A stretch of DNA of 64,000 bases. It comes from Collinsella sp. AF23-4AC. Lineage in GTDB: Bacteria > Actinomycetota > Coriobacteriia > Coriobacteriales > Coriobacteriaceae. This document shows positions 41,283-49,431 of this stretch, one piece after another. The stretch is from assembly GCF_003462685.1 (NCBI RefSeq), contig NZ_QRVE01000005.1, forward strand, positions 58,984 to 122,983, given 5' to 3'. Under the pieces are notes generated by a model. That model had not been told where the DNA came from and did no database searches. It worked only from the letters and a program-made list of their open reading frames with translations. The translations under genes and the position numbers were made by a program. Position 1 is the stretch's first letter. Each line of letters opens with the position of its first letter.

Positions 41283-41894
41283 ATGATTCTCGGCCGCAAG
41301 ATTGGCATGACCCAGGTTTGGGACGAGGACGACAACGTCGTTCCCGTCACGGTCATCCAGGCTGGCCCCTGCGCTGTCTCGCAGGTTAAAACTCAGGCAA
41401 CCGACGGCTATGACGCCGTCCAGATCGGTTTCGGCGACATCAAGGCCAAGAACGTGAACAAGCCCATGGCTGGTCACTTCGCCAAGGCTGGCGTCGAGCC
41501 TGTCCGCTTCCTTCGTGAGGTTCGCGTCGAGAACGGCGAGGAGCACAAGGTCGGCGAGGTCGTCACCGTCGCTGATTTCGCTGATGTCGAGAAGGTCGAC
41601 GTCATCGGTACCTCCAAGGGTAAGGGCTTCCAGGGTCGCATCAAGCGCTGGGGTCAGCGCCGCGGTCCTATGACGCATGGTTCTCACTTCCAGCGTCACC
41701 CCGGTTCTATCGGTCAGTGCGCCTATCCTGCGCGCGTCCTCAAGGGCGTCAAGATGGCCGGTCACATGGGTAACGAGCGCGTTACCGTCAAGAACCTTTC
41801 CGTTGTCCGCATCGATGCCGAGCAGAACCTCATCTTGGTCAAGGGCGCTGTCCCGGGTGCCAAGAATGGTCTCGTCGCCATCCGTATGGCCTAA
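41283..41894 (+). CDS. rplC: 50S ribosomal protein L3
   Basis: 203 aa from ATG 41283, giving [11 protein letters not shown], the usual L3 start; a TTG at 41274 would add three residues. Neither has a strong ribosome site, which hints at translational control by the structured leader. [27 protein letters not shown] is the conserved loop near the peptidyl-transferase centre. First gene of the S10-type operon, since rpsJ lies elsewhere. Confidence 0.95.
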   Translation: MILGRKIGMTQVWDEDDNVVPVTVIQAGPCAVSQVKTQATDGYDAVQIGFGDIKAKNVNKPMAGHFAKAGVEPVRFLREVRVENGEEHKVGEVVTVADFADVEKVDVIGTSKGKGFQGRIKRWGQRRGPMTHGSHFQRHPGSIGQCAYPARVLKGVKMAGHMGNERVTVKNLSVVRIDAEQNLILVKGAVPGAKNGLVAIRMA

Positions 41895-41940
41895 GGGCCC
41901 AGCCCATTTAGCCCAGCGTCATACCAAGGAGAACACTTAA

Positions 41941-42567
41941 ATGGCAAAGTTTGAAGTAAAGAACAGCGAGGGCAAGAAGGTCGCCGAGACCGAGCTCGCC
42001 GCTGAGGTGTACGGCATCGAGCCGAACATCCACGTTATGCACCACATCGTCAAGTGCCAGATGGCCTCTTGGCGTCAGGGCACCCAGTCTGCTAAGGGTC
42101 GCTCTGAGGTTTCCGGTGGCGGCAAGAAGCCTTGGCGTCAGAAGGGCACCGGCCGTGCCCGCCAGGGTTCCATCCGTGCTGCCCAGTGGCGTCACGGTGG
42201 CGTTGTCTTCGCCCCCAAGCCCCGTTCCTACGCTAAGCGTATGAACAACAAGGAGGTCAAGCTGGCTATGCGCTCCGCGCTGTCCGCCAAGCTGGCCGAT
42301 GGCGAGCTCGTGCTCGTCGACGACTACGGCTTCGAGAAGCCTTCCACCAAGGCTGCCGTCGCCATGCTCAAGGCTCTCGGCCTTGAGGGTAAGCGTCTGA
42401 CCATCATCGTTCGCGATGAGGACGTCAACGCCTACCTGTCGTTCCGCAACATTCCCAAGACGTTCATCATCACTGCCGACGAGGCCAACACCTACGATCT
42501 CGTCAACAACAACGCTGTGCTGATGCCCGCCGACATCGCCGCTCACTTCGGGGAGGTGCTTGCATAA
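41941..42567 (+). CDS. rplD: 50S ribosomal protein L4
   Basis: 208 aa, ATG 41941 after AAGGAGA. KSEVSGGGKKPWRQKGTGRARQGS-type extended loop (here GGGKKPWRQKGTGRARQGS) that lines the exit tunnel is intact, with a globular domain behind it. In other bacteria L4 represses the S10 operon. The next gene starts directly after the stop. Confidence 0.97.
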   Translation: MAKFEVKNSEGKKVAETELAAEVYGIEPNIHVMHHIVKCQMASWRQGTQSAKGRSEVSGGGKKPWRQKGTGRARQGSIRAAQWRHGGVVFAPKPRSYAKRMNNKEVKLAMRSALSAKLADGELVLVDDYGFEKPSTKAAVAMLKALGLEGKRLTIIVRDEDVNAYLSFRNIPKTFIITADEANTYDLVNNNAVLMPADIAAHFGEVLA

Positions 42568-42855
42568 ATGACCGCCCACGAGATCATCATCCGTCCGATC
42601 GTGTCCGAGCGTTCCTTCTCCGGCATGGAGCTGAACAAGTACACGTTCGAGGTCGCCAAGGATGCTAACAAGTATCAGATCAAGGACGCTGTCGAGGAGA
42701 TCTTCGGCGTCAAGGTCGTTCGCGTGAACACCCTGACGGTCAAGCCCAAGACCAAGCGCGTGCGCTATGTCGCCGGCAAGACCCGTTCTTGGAAGAAGGC
42801 CATCGTCACGCTGGCCGAGGGCGACACCATCGAGGTCTTTGGCAACCAGGCCTAA
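42568..42855 (+). CDS. rplW: 50S ribosomal protein L23
   Basis: 95 aa, ATG 42568 directly after the rplD stop; GGGGAGGTG in the end of rplD serves as ribosome site. IIIRPIVSERSFSGMELNKYTFEV is the typical N terminus. It sits at the tunnel exit and docks SRP and trigger factor. A hairpin and a possible internal promoter follow. Confidence 0.97.
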   Translation: MTAHEIIIRPIVSERSFSGMELNKYTFEVAKDANKYQIKDAVEEIFGVKVVRVNTLTVKPKTKRVRYVAGKTRSWKKAIVTLAEGDTIEVFGNQA

Positions 42856-42873
42856 GACTCGCTGCTGTTGAGT

Positions 42874-42909
42874 GAGCTCATGCCTCCCAAATAGGGGAGG
42901 CGGGAGCTC
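42874..42909 (+). terminator. Hairpin between rplW and rplB
   Basis: GAGCTC-AT-GCCTCCC (42874-42888) pairs with GGGAGGC-GG-GAGCTC (42895-42909). No T run follows, so it is probably partial attenuation or an RNA processing site. Confidence 0.5.
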
Positions 42910-42929
42910 AAGGTTTTGGGCGTATAAAA

Positions 42930-42954
42930 TGGACACGCCCGGAACCGTGTATAC
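42930..42954 (+). promoter_or_regulatory. Conserved block upstream of rplB
   Basis: TGGACACGCCCG then GAACCGTGTATAC; 22 of 25 bases match 41065-41089 upstream of rplC. GGGCGT (42918-42923) can also pair with ACGCCC inside it. Likely a promoter or a common regulatory site for an internal start. Confidence 0.5.
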
Positions 42955-43034
42955 GTCCGGTGTCATCGCACCCGAGGCAGAACCTCGAATCCCTGTCTGC
43001 GATGGCTAACGGATTCCTATTGAAAGGGATTGTA

Positions 43035-43865
43035 ATGGCTGTAAAGCACCTTAAGCCGACCTCCGCTGGTAGGCGTTGGCAGACGATCTCCGACTTCTCC
43101 GAGATCACCTGCACCAAGCCCGAGAAGTCTCTTCTCGAGCCCCTGCCCAAGAAGGCCGGTCGTAACAACAACGGCCGCATCACCACCCGCCACCAGGGCG
43201 GCGGCGTGAAGCGTCGTTACCGCGTGATCGACTTCAAGCGCAACAAGGACGGCGTGCCCGCCAAGGTTGCCACGATCGAGTACGATCCGAACCGTTCCGC
43301 TCGCATCGCTCTGCTGCACTACGCTGACGGTGAGAAGCGCTACATCCTGGCCCCCAAGGGCCTCGAGGTCGGTCAGACCATCATGTCCGGTTCTGACGCC
43401 GACATCAAGCCGGGCAACGCTCTGCCCCTCGCCGACATCCCCGTCGGTACGCTCATCCACGCCGTCGAGTTCCAGCCGGGCAAGGGCGCCGCTATCGCCC
43501 GTTCCGCCGGTAACTCCTGCCAGCTGATGGGTAAGGAGGGCAAGTACGCTATCGTCCGTATGCCTTCCTCCGAGATGCGCCGCATCCTCGTTACCTGCCG
43601 CGCCACTGTCGGTGAGGTCGGCAACGCCGATCACTCCAACATCGTCATCGGCAAGGCCGGCCGTAAGCGTCACATGAACGTGCGCCCGACCGTCCGCGGT
43701 ACCGTCATGAACCCTGTCGACCACCCGCACGGCGGTGGCGAGGGCAAGAACCACACCTCTGGTCGTCCCTCCGTTACCCCCTGGGGTAAGCCGACGAAGG
43801 GCCTTCGTACGCGCAAGAAGAAGAAGGTCTCGAACCAGCACATCATTCGTCGCCGTAAGAAGTAA
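43035..43865 (+). CDS. rplB: 50S ribosomal protein L2
   Basis: 276 aa, ATG 43035 after [40 protein letters not shown] and the C-terminal catalytic-site loop with [13 protein letters not shown] (the conserved His) are intact. It is a core 23S rRNA-binding protein near the peptidyl-transferase centre. It may be transcribed also from a promoter in the 179-nt gap upstream. Confidence 0.98.
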   Translation: MAVKHLKPTSAGRRWQTISDFSEITCTKPEKSLLEPLPKKAGRNNNGRITTRHQGGGVKRRYRVIDFKRNKDGVPAKVATIEYDPNRSARIALLHYADGEKRYILAPKGLEVGQTIMSGSDADIKPGNALPLADIPVGTLIHAVEFQPGKGAAIARSAGNSCQLMGKEGKYAIVRMPSSEMRRILVTCRATVGEVGNADHSNIVIGKAGRKRHMNVRPTVRGTVMNPVDHPHGGGEGKNHTSGRPSVTPWGKPTKGLRTRKKKKVSNQHIIRRRKK

Positions 43866-43897
43866 TTTCGGATACCGAGTTTTAGGAGAAAGCACTT

Positions 43898-44158
43898 ATG
43901 AGCAGAAGTCTCAAAAAGGGCCCGTTCGTGGAGACTCGCCTTCTCTCGCGTATCACCGCGATGAACGAGGCTGGCAAGAAGGACGTCGTGAAGACCTGGT
44001 CTCGCGCGTCCACCATCTTCCCCGAGATGGTTGGTCACACCATCGCCGTCCACGACGGCCGCAAGCATGTGCCCGTGTATGTTACCGAGTCCATGGTTGG
44101 TCACAAGCTCGGCGAGTTCGCGCCGACTCGTACGTTCCGTGGCCACAAGGCCAAATAG
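43898..44158 (+). CDS. rpsS: 30S ribosomal protein S19
   Basis: 86 aa, ATG 43898 with TTTTAGGAGA upstream. [15 protein letters not shown] and [28 protein letters not shown] are diagnostic; the C terminus is [15 protein letters not shown]. It binds the 16S rRNA head near the A site. It is 32 nt from rplB and 14 nt from rplV. Confidence 0.98.
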   Translation: MSRSLKKGPFVETRLLSRITAMNEAGKKDVVKTWSRASTIFPEMVGHTIAVHDGRKHVPVYVTESMVGHKLGEFAPTRTFRGHKAK

Positions 44159-44172
44159 GGGGTTAACCGTAA

Positions 44173-44544
44173 ATGGCAACTAAGTCTATTGAAACTGAGG
44201 CCACCGAGGTTCGCGCCGTCGCTAAGTACGTGCGTGTTTCCCCCAGCAAGGCCCGCCTGGTGGTCGATCTGATCCGCCGCAAGCCTGTCGCTCAGGCCTT
44301 CGACATCCTCCACTTCTGCGACCGCGCCGTCGCCGTGGATGTCGAGAAGGTTCTCCGTTCCGCCGTTGCGAACGCCGAGAACAACAACGGTCTGCGTGCC
44401 GACAACCTGGTTGTCGCCGCTGCCTATGTTGACGAGGGTCCGACGCTTAAGCGCATCCGTCCCCGCGCCAAGGGTTCCGCTTCTCGCATTCTGAAGCGTA
44501 CTTCCCACATCACCGTCGTCGTTGCTCCTCGAAAGGAGGCGTAA
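44173..44544 (+). CDS. rplV: 50S ribosomal protein L22
   Basis: 123 aa, ATG 44173. A short acidic N-terminal addition ([11 protein letters not shown]) precedes the normal start [22 protein letters not shown]. The beta-hairpin loop reaching the exit tunnel ([21 protein letters not shown]) is normal, without the insertions linked to macrolide resistance. Confidence 0.97.
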   Translation: MATKSIETEATEVRAVAKYVRVSPSKARLVVDLIRRKPVAQAFDILHFCDRAVAVDVEKVLRSAVANAENNNGLRADNLVVAAAYVDEGPTLKRIRPRAKGSASRILKRTSHITVVVAPRKEA

Positions 44545-44550
44545 AGCTGT

Positions 44551-45261
44551 ATGGGTCAGAAAGTCTACCCCACCGGCTTCCGTCTTGGCATCACCGAGAA
44601 CTGGCGCTCCCGCTGGTTCGCAGAGAAGGATTACGCTAAGACCCTCGGTAACGATCTCGAGATCCGCAAGTACCTCGAGAAGCGTCTTTCCCGCGCAGCT
44701 GTCTCCCGCGTCGAGATTGAGCGCGCTGGCGACAAGGTGAAGGTCATCATCCTCACCGCTCGCCCCGGCGTTGTCATCGGTAAGAAGGGTGCCGAGATCG
44801 ATACCCTCCGCACCGAGCTCGAGAAGGTCGCTGGCGTCTCCAAGGGCCAGCTCTCCGTCGACGTTGTCGAGATCAAGCGCCCTGAGCTCGACGCCAACCT
44901 CGTTGCTCAGTCTATCGCCGAGCAGCTCGAGGGCCGCGTTGCCTTCCGTCGCGCTATGCGCAAGGCTGTCCAGTCCGCCCGTAAGGCCGGCGCTAAGGGC
45001 ATCCGTATCCAGTGCTCCGGTCGTCTCGGCGGTGCCGAGATGGGCCGTCGTGAGTGGTACCGTGAGGGTCGCGTGCCTCTGCACACCCTCCGTGCCAAGA
45101 TCGACTACGGCACGGCTGTCGCCAGCACCACCATGGGCGCTTGCGGCGTGAAGGTCTGGATCTACCTGGGCGAGAAGCTCCCGGGCCAGCCTGTTCCCAA
45201 CCCTGCACTCGAGGGCTCTTCCCGTCCTCGTCGTCGTAACTCCGAGAGGAGGGGTCAGTAG
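44551..45261 (+). CDS. rpsC: 30S ribosomal protein S3
   Basis: 236 aa, ATG 44551. [22 protein letters not shown] starts the protein; the KH domain contains [15 protein letters not shown] (GxxG loop). The C-terminal domain has the mRNA-entry helicase residues, and the tail is basic ([14 protein letters not shown]). It overlaps rplP by 1 nt. Confidence 0.98.
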   Translation: MGQKVYPTGFRLGITENWRSRWFAEKDYAKTLGNDLEIRKYLEKRLSRAAVSRVEIERAGDKVKVIILTARPGVVIGKKGAEIDTLRTELEKVAGVSKGQLSVDVVEIKRPELDANLVAQSIAEQLEGRVAFRRAMRKAVQSARKAGAKGIRIQCSGRLGGAEMGRREWYREGRVPLHTLRAKIDYGTAVASTTMGACGVKVWIYLGEKLPGQPVPNPALEGSSRPRRRNSERRGQ

Positions 45262-45764
45262 TGCTTGCCCCTAAGCGTATTCTTCACCGCAAGGTGCAGC
45301 GTGGCTCCATGAAGGGCCAGGCCAAGGGTAATACCGAGCTGCATTTCGGCGAGTTTGGTATCCAGGCTCTCGAGGCCCATTGGATCACCAACCGTCAGAT
45401 CGAGGCCGCTCGTATTGCCATGACCCGCTACATGAAGCGTGGCGGTCGTGTCTACATCACGATCTTCCCCGATAAGCCCATCACCAAGAAGCCTGCCGAG
45501 ACTCGCATGGGTTCTGGTAAGGGTAACCCCGAGGAGTGGGTGGCCGTCGTCAAGCCCGGCCGCATCATGTTCGAGGTCAAGGGCGTGCCCGAGGAGGTCG
45601 CTCGCGAGGCTCTGCGTCTTGCACAGCACAAGCTTCCCATCAAGACCAAGATTGTTGCTGCCAAGAACGCTGAGCAGCGCATCGAGAAGGAGATGGCTGA
45701 GGAGGCCGCTCTCGAGGCCAAGTGGGCTGCTGAGGACGCCGCCGCCGCCAAGGAGGAGAACTAA
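45261..45764 (+). CDS. rplP: 50S ribosomal protein L16 with C-terminal extension
   Basis: 167 aa from GTG 45261, overlapping the rpsC stop by 1 nt; GAGAGGAGGGG is the ribosome site. Core L16 is standard ([54 protein letters not shown]). Family members are usually about 137-145 aa; here about 30 residues rich in Ala, Glu and Lys are added at the end, predicted to form a charged helix. L16 organises the A-site tRNA region. Confidence 0.96.
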   Translation: MLAPKRILHRKVQRGSMKGQAKGNTELHFGEFGIQALEAHWITNRQIEAARIAMTRYMKRGGRVYITIFPDKPITKKPAETRMGSGKGNPEEWVAVVKPGRIMFEVKGVPEEVAREALRLAQHKLPIKTKIVAAKNAEQRIEKEMAEEAALEAKWAAEDAAAAKEEN

Positions 45765-45979
45765 TGAAGCCCGCAGAGATTCGTGAGCTCTCGGACGCTC
45801 AGCTCGTTGAGAAGCTGAAGGAAATGCGCGCCGAGCTCTTTAACCTTCGTTTCCAGATGGCCACCAGCCAGCTGGACAACACCGCTCGCGTCAACACCGT
45901 GAAGAAGGACATCGCTCGCGTCCTCACGGAGCAGCGCGCCCGCGAGATCGCAGCGGAGAAGTCCGCTGTCGCCGAGTAG
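45764..45979 (+). CDS. rpmC: 50S ribosomal protein L29
   Basis: 71 aa; ATG 45764 overlaps the rplP stop by one base; AAGGAGG lies upstream. EIRELSDAQLVEKLKEMRAEL and NLRFQMATSQLDNTARV are typical two-helix L29. It lies at the tunnel exit next to L23. Confidence 0.97.
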   Translation: MKPAEIRELSDAQLVEKLKEMRAELFNLRFQMATSQLDNTARVNTVKKDIARVLTEQRAREIAAEKSAVAE

Positions 45980-45995
45980 GACCTAAGGAGAGAAC

Positions 45996-46256
45996 ATGAC
46001 TGATTCGCGTAACTCGCGTAAGGTCCGTACGGGTGTCGTTACCTCCGTCTCCGGTGCCAAGACCATTGTTGTCACCATCACCGAGCGCAAGCGTCACCCC
46101 AAGTACGGCAAGATGATGACCAGCTCCAAGAAGCTGCACGCTCACGACGAGGAGTGCACGGCTGGCGTGGGCGATACCGTCCGCGTTATGGAGACCCGTC
46201 CTATGTCCAAGATGAAGCGTTGGCGCCTCATCGAGGTCGTCGAGCGCGCTAAATAA
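45996..46256 (+). CDS. rpsQ: 30S ribosomal protein S17
   Basis: 86 aa, ATG 45996 after CTAAGGAGAG. RKVRTGVVTSVSGAKTIVV starts the OB fold; KRHPKYGKMMTSSKKLHAHDE and VGDTVRVMETRPMSKMKRWRL are conserved. A primary 16S rRNA-binding protein. A 118-nt structured gap follows before rplN. Confidence 0.97.
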   Translation: MTDSRNSRKVRTGVVTSVSGAKTIVVTITERKRHPKYGKMMTSSKKLHAHDEECTAGVGDTVRVMETRPMSKMKRWRLIEVVERAK

Positions 46257-46283
46257 GCAGTCGCTCTTACGACTTGTACGTTT

Positions 46284-46349
46284 CCGAAGATGTGCGTATG
46301 CCTGGCTTGCATACCACGGGCCGTATAAAGGCTGCGCACCTCTCTTCGG
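46284..46349 (+). promoter_or_regulatory. Folded spacer between rpsQ and rplN
   Basis: CCGAAGA (46284-46290) / TCTTCGG (46343-46349) and GTGCG (46292-46296) / CGCAC (46335-46339) enclose a perfect GTATGC (46296-46301) / GCATAC (46309-46314) hairpin. It may regulate the downstream rplN-rplX pair or protect the mRNA; an internal promoter (CGTATAAAGG near 46322) is possible. Confidence 0.45.
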
Positions 46350-46374
46350 TTCTTAGTTCGGAGGAACATCTACC

Positions 46375-46743
46375 ATGATTCAGATGCAAACCATGCTGAA
46401 CGTCGCCGACAACTCCGGCGCTCGCAAGATTCGCTGCATCAAGGTGCTTGGCGGTTCCAAGCGTCGTTATGCAGGCATCGGCGATGTGTTCATCGGTGCT
46501 GTCCAGGAGGCTACCCCTGGCGCCAACGTCAAGAAGAAGGACGTTGTCCGTTGCGTCGTCGTTCGCACCGTTAAGGAGATCCGCCGCAAGGATGGCTCCT
46601 ACATTCGCTTTGATGAGAACGCTTGCGTTGTCATCAACAACGATGGTTCGCCCGTCGGCACCCGTATCTTCGGGCCTGTCGCTCGCGAGCTTCGTGACAA
46701 GAAGTACATGAAGATCGTCTCGCTCGCTCCCGAGACCCTGTAG
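46375..46743 (+). CDS. rplN: 50S ribosomal protein L14
   Basis: 122 aa, ATG 46375 after [34 protein letters not shown] is the standard start; [21 protein letters not shown] and [11 protein letters not shown] are conserved. It binds 23S rRNA at the subunit interface. In most bacteria it begins the next co-transcribed part together with rplX and rplE. Confidence 0.98.
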   Translation: MIQMQTMLNVADNSGARKIRCIKVLGGSKRRYAGIGDVFIGAVQEATPGANVKKKDVVRCVVVRTVKEIRRKDGSYIRFDENACVVINNDGSPVGTRIFGPVARELRDKKYMKIVSLAPETL

Positions 46744-46756
46744 TTAGGGGAGATAT

Positions 46757-47062
46757 ATGTATATCAAGAAGGGCGATAAGGTCCAGGTTCTCTCTGGTAA
46801 GGATCGCGGCAAGCAGGGCGTTATCCTGCGTGCTCTCCCCGCAGAGAACAAGGTCGTTGTCGAGGGCGTTTCGGTCGTCAAGAAGGCCGTCAAGCCCAAC
46901 GCTGCCAACCAGCAGGGCGGCATCGTTTCGCAGGAGGCTCCCATCGACGCCTCCAACGTCAATCTCGTGTGCCCCGAGTGCGGTAAGGTTACCCGCGTCG
47001 GTCACGAGAAGGACGGCAAGAACAAGCTGCGCGTCTGCAAGAAGTGCGGCCACAAGTTCTAA
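46757..47062 (+). CDS. rplX: 50S ribosomal protein L24
   Basis: 101 aa, ATG 46757 after GGGGAGA. KOW motif in [19 protein letters not shown], and a C-terminal zinc ribbon ([11 protein letters not shown] then CKKCGH), as in many L24 proteins. It starts 50S assembly. A terminator follows 28 nt after the stop; rplE, rpsN, rpsH and the rest of the spc operon are not downstream. Confidence 0.97.
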   Translation: MYIKKGDKVQVLSGKDRGKQGVILRALPAENKVVVEGVSVVKKAVKPNAANQQGGIVSQEAPIDASNVNLVCPECGKVTRVGHEKDGKNKLRVCKKCGHKF

Positions 47063-47090
47063 GCTGCCCGCAACATCAAGTTGCTAGCAA

Positions 47091-47125
47091 AGGCCCGGAT
47101 GCCCCACGGCACCCGGGCCTTTTTC
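47091..47125 (+). terminator. Terminator of the rplC-rplX operon
   Basis: AGGCCCGG (47091-47098) / CCGGGCCT (47113-47120), followed by TTTTTC. Confidence 0.9.
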
Positions 47126-47132
47126 TATCCCT

Positions 47133-47260
47133 ACTCATTGGGGACAGACTTAAATGAGTGGAAGTCGCTTGGCATTCATTGGGGACCATTCATTGGGGAC
47201 AGACTTAAATGACCAGTCGTTGGGGACAGTCCCTATGTGCCGGCAGTTTGGGACGGTCCT
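47133..47260. repeat. Cluster of GGGGACAG-type palindromic repeats
   Basis: CATTGGGGACAGACTTAAATGA occurs twice (47136-47157 and 47191-47212), first within arms ACTCATT/AATGAGT. Partial copies are CATTGGGGACCATT (near 47178), TTGGGGACAGTCCC (near 47220) and TTTGGGACGGTCC (near 47247). No coding signal is present. These look like REP-type elements. Confidence 0.75.
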
Positions 47261-47370
47261 TTGATGTCTGGTGCCCCCCAGAGGGGTGAAGTAATGCAGC
47301 TGGCTCTGTCTTTTAGGGCTTTGGTGTTTCGCCCCTTTATGTTTCACAAGGATCGTCGCATGCTCATTTA

Positions 47371-47402
47371 CGCGCATAGCTATGCGCGATAATGCGCATA
47401 GC
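47371..47402. promoter_or_regulatory. Palindromic operator candidate of the Gfo/Idh-DeoR operon
   Basis: CGCGCATAGCTATGCGCG (47371-47388) is a perfect 18-bp palindrome; the half GCGCATAGC repeats at 47394-47402, in phase about two turns on. The AT-rich stretch up to 47500 probably holds the promoter (TATAGG at 47492). Confidence 0.6.
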
Positions 47403-47540
47403 CGCGCAAATATCTGCCAACTATGGCTAAATAATGACCGATAAGCAAATAAACACGCAAATACGAGCAGTTGCGCGCGTAATTGTGCGAATATAGGGTT
47501 GTCAGAAATGAAGGACTTCCGATGACTCAGGAGGCACATA

Positions 47541-48620
47541 ATGGCAGTTTCCAAACAGGCTCCGCTCGATGCCGAAGCAGCCGCTAAGGCGGCGTTTGCC
47601 TCGGTCCAGGATCAGCCGTTCCCCAACGATATTTTTACGGCCCCCGAGCTCCGCTGGGCCGTGATCGGTTGCGGTGTTATCGCTAACCAGATGGCCCAGT
47701 CTCTCGCCCTTGCCGGCCGCAAGCTTGCTGGCGTCGCCAACCGTACGCTGTCCAAGGCTCAGGCTTTTGCCGAGCAGTATGGCATCGAGAAGGTCTATGA
47801 CGCGGTCGAGGATCTCTATGCCGATCCGAACATCGACGCGATCTATATCACCACCCCGCATAACACGCATATCACCTACCTGCGCGCCGCTCTGGCAGCT
47901 GGCAAGCACGTGCTCTGCGAGAAGGCCATTACTCTCAACTCCGCCGAGCTTGACGAGGCCCGCGCCATTGCCGACAAGCATAACGTGGTCCTTATGGACG
48001 CCACTACGGTGCTCCACATGCCCTTGTATCAGGAGCTGCGCCGCCGCATGGATGCCGGCGAGTTTGGCCGCATGAATCTCGCCCAACTCAACTTTGGCAG
48101 CTACAAGGAGTACGGTGATTTGACCAATCGCTTCTACAACCGCAACCTTGCCGGTGGCGCCATGCTCGACATTGGCGTGTATGCCCTGTCCGTCATGCGC
48201 CTCTTTATGGCAAGTCAGCCCGCTGAGGTTGTCTCGCTGGGCAACACCTGCGAGACCGGCGTTGACGTTGCGGGCGGCATCGTCTGCCGTAATGCCGAAC
48301 AGCAGCTGGGCGTGGTGAGCCTCACGCTCCACTCCAAGCAACCCAAGCGCTCGGTCATCAGCTTCGACAAGTGCTATATCGAGGTCAACGATTATCCGCG
48401 CGCCGATCACGCGACCATCGTGTGGACTGAGGATGGCCACCGCGAGGAGGTCAACGCCGGCACCGAGGCTTACGCCCTTTGCTATGAGATGACCGATCTT
48501 GAGAAGGCCGTTGCCGGCGACGACTCCAAGCGCGAGCTGCTGGATTATGCTTCTGATGTTATGGAGCTTATGACCAAGCTTCGCGCCGACTGGGGAGTCG
48601 TGTACCCCGAGGAGGAGTAA
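47541..48620 (+). CDS. Gfo/Idh/MocA-family NAD(P)-dependent oxidoreductase
   Basis: 359 aa, ATG 47541 after GGAGGCAC. Rossmann motif AVIGCGVIANQMAQSLAL (about 36-53), then GVANRTLSKAQAFAEQYG, YITTPHNTHITYLRAAL, and the catalytic Lys in VLCEKAITLNSAELDEA (EKP-type motif, here EKA). The C-terminal domain contains GGAMLDIGVYALSVMR. The family acts on sugars, inositols or dihydrodiols; the substrate is unknown. It is co-transcribed with a DeoR regulator, which suggests a sugar-derivative pathway. Confidence 0.88.
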   Translation: MAVSKQAPLDAEAAAKAAFASVQDQPFPNDIFTAPELRWAVIGCGVIANQMAQSLALAGRKLAGVANRTLSKAQAFAEQYGIEKVYDAVEDLYADPNIDAIYITTPHNTHITYLRAALAAGKHVLCEKAITLNSAELDEARAIADKHNVVLMDATTVLHMPLYQELRRRMDAGEFGRMNLAQLNFGSYKEYGDLTNRFYNRNLAGGAMLDIGVYALSVMRLFMASQPAEVVSLGNTCETGVDVAGGIVCRNAEQQLGVVSLTLHSKQPKRSVISFDKCYIEVNDYPRADHATIVWTEDGHREEVNAGTEAYALCYEMTDLEKAVAGDDSKRELLDYASDVMELMTKLRADWGVVYPEEE

Positions 48621-48623
48621 GCG

Positions 48624-49370
48624 ATGCTTGCGGAAGATAGGCTCAACGCGATCGTATCGATGGTGCAGCAGGCTGGCTCGGTTACCGTGCCAGAGCTTGC
48701 TGAGGCACTGGGTGTGACGGCGTCTACCATTCGGCGCGACCTGCAGACGCTCGACCGCGCACACCGCATCGCCAAGGTCCACGGTGGAGCGACGAGCCTT
48801 GAGCGTGCGCACGTGACGCGCGACCTGACGCTCAATGAGCGCAGCGATCTGCACAACGACGACAAGGAGCGTATCTGCGCCCGTGCGGCGGCGCTGGTGG
48901 AGCCTGAGAGCTTTGTATACATCGACTCGGGATCGACGACGCTCAGGCTCATCGAGCATCTTCCACACCTTGAAGATGTCACCTATGTGACCGATTCCGT
49001 GCTCCATGCTCAGCGCCTTGCTTTGCGCGGCATGCGTACCGTGGTGCTGGGCGGCGAGCTCAAACCCGAGACCGAGGCACTCGTTGGCCCCGATGCCTTG
49101 GCAACCTTAGACCGCTACAACTTCAACTGTGGCTTTTGGGGTTCCAACGGCATTGCCGCCGAGCAAGGTTTCACGGCGCCCGATATCGAGGAAGCCCAAG
49201 TCAAGCGCGTCTCGATGCGCCACACGGCCAAACGTTACGTAATCTCGGACGCCAGCAAATTTGGCATGGTGGCGCCCGTCAAGTTCGCGGACTTCCGCGA
49301 CGCAACGATTATTACCGCAGGCGAGGTCCCAGCCAAGTACCGGGCAATGGACAACGTCGTCACGGTCTAA
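48624..49370 (+). CDS. DeoR-family transcriptional regulator
   Basis: 248 aa, ATG 48624, 3 nt after the oxidoreductase stop, with GAGGAGGAG upstream. N-terminal helix-turn-helix (DRLNAIVSMVQQAGSVTVPELAEALGVTASTIRRDLQTLD) and DeoR sensor domain with KVHGGATSLE, DSGSTTLRLIEHL and ISDASKFG; these bind a phosphorylated sugar. It probably represses its own operon at the palindromes near 47371-47402. Confidence 0.92.
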   Translation: MLAEDRLNAIVSMVQQAGSVTVPELAEALGVTASTIRRDLQTLDRAHRIAKVHGGATSLERAHVTRDLTLNERSDLHNDDKERICARAAALVEPESFVYIDSGSTTLRLIEHLPHLEDVTYVTDSVLHAQRLALRGMRTVVLGGELKPETEALVGPDALATLDRYNFNCGFWGSNGIAAEQGFTAPDIEEAQVKRVSMRHTAKRYVISDASKFGMVAPVKFADFRDATIITAGEVPAKYRAMDNVVTV

Positions 49371-49391
49371 CAAACAAACGGGTAACAAGGC

Positions 49392-49431
49392 AAAACCACC
49401 ATAAAGGTGTCTGCCCCCTTTGTGGTGGTTT
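49392..49431. terminator. Bidirectional terminator between DeoR and RluA-type genes
   Basis: AAACCACCATAAAGG pairs with CCTTTGTGGTGGTTT, with A and T tracts on both sides. It serves two convergent genes. Confidence 0.85.
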
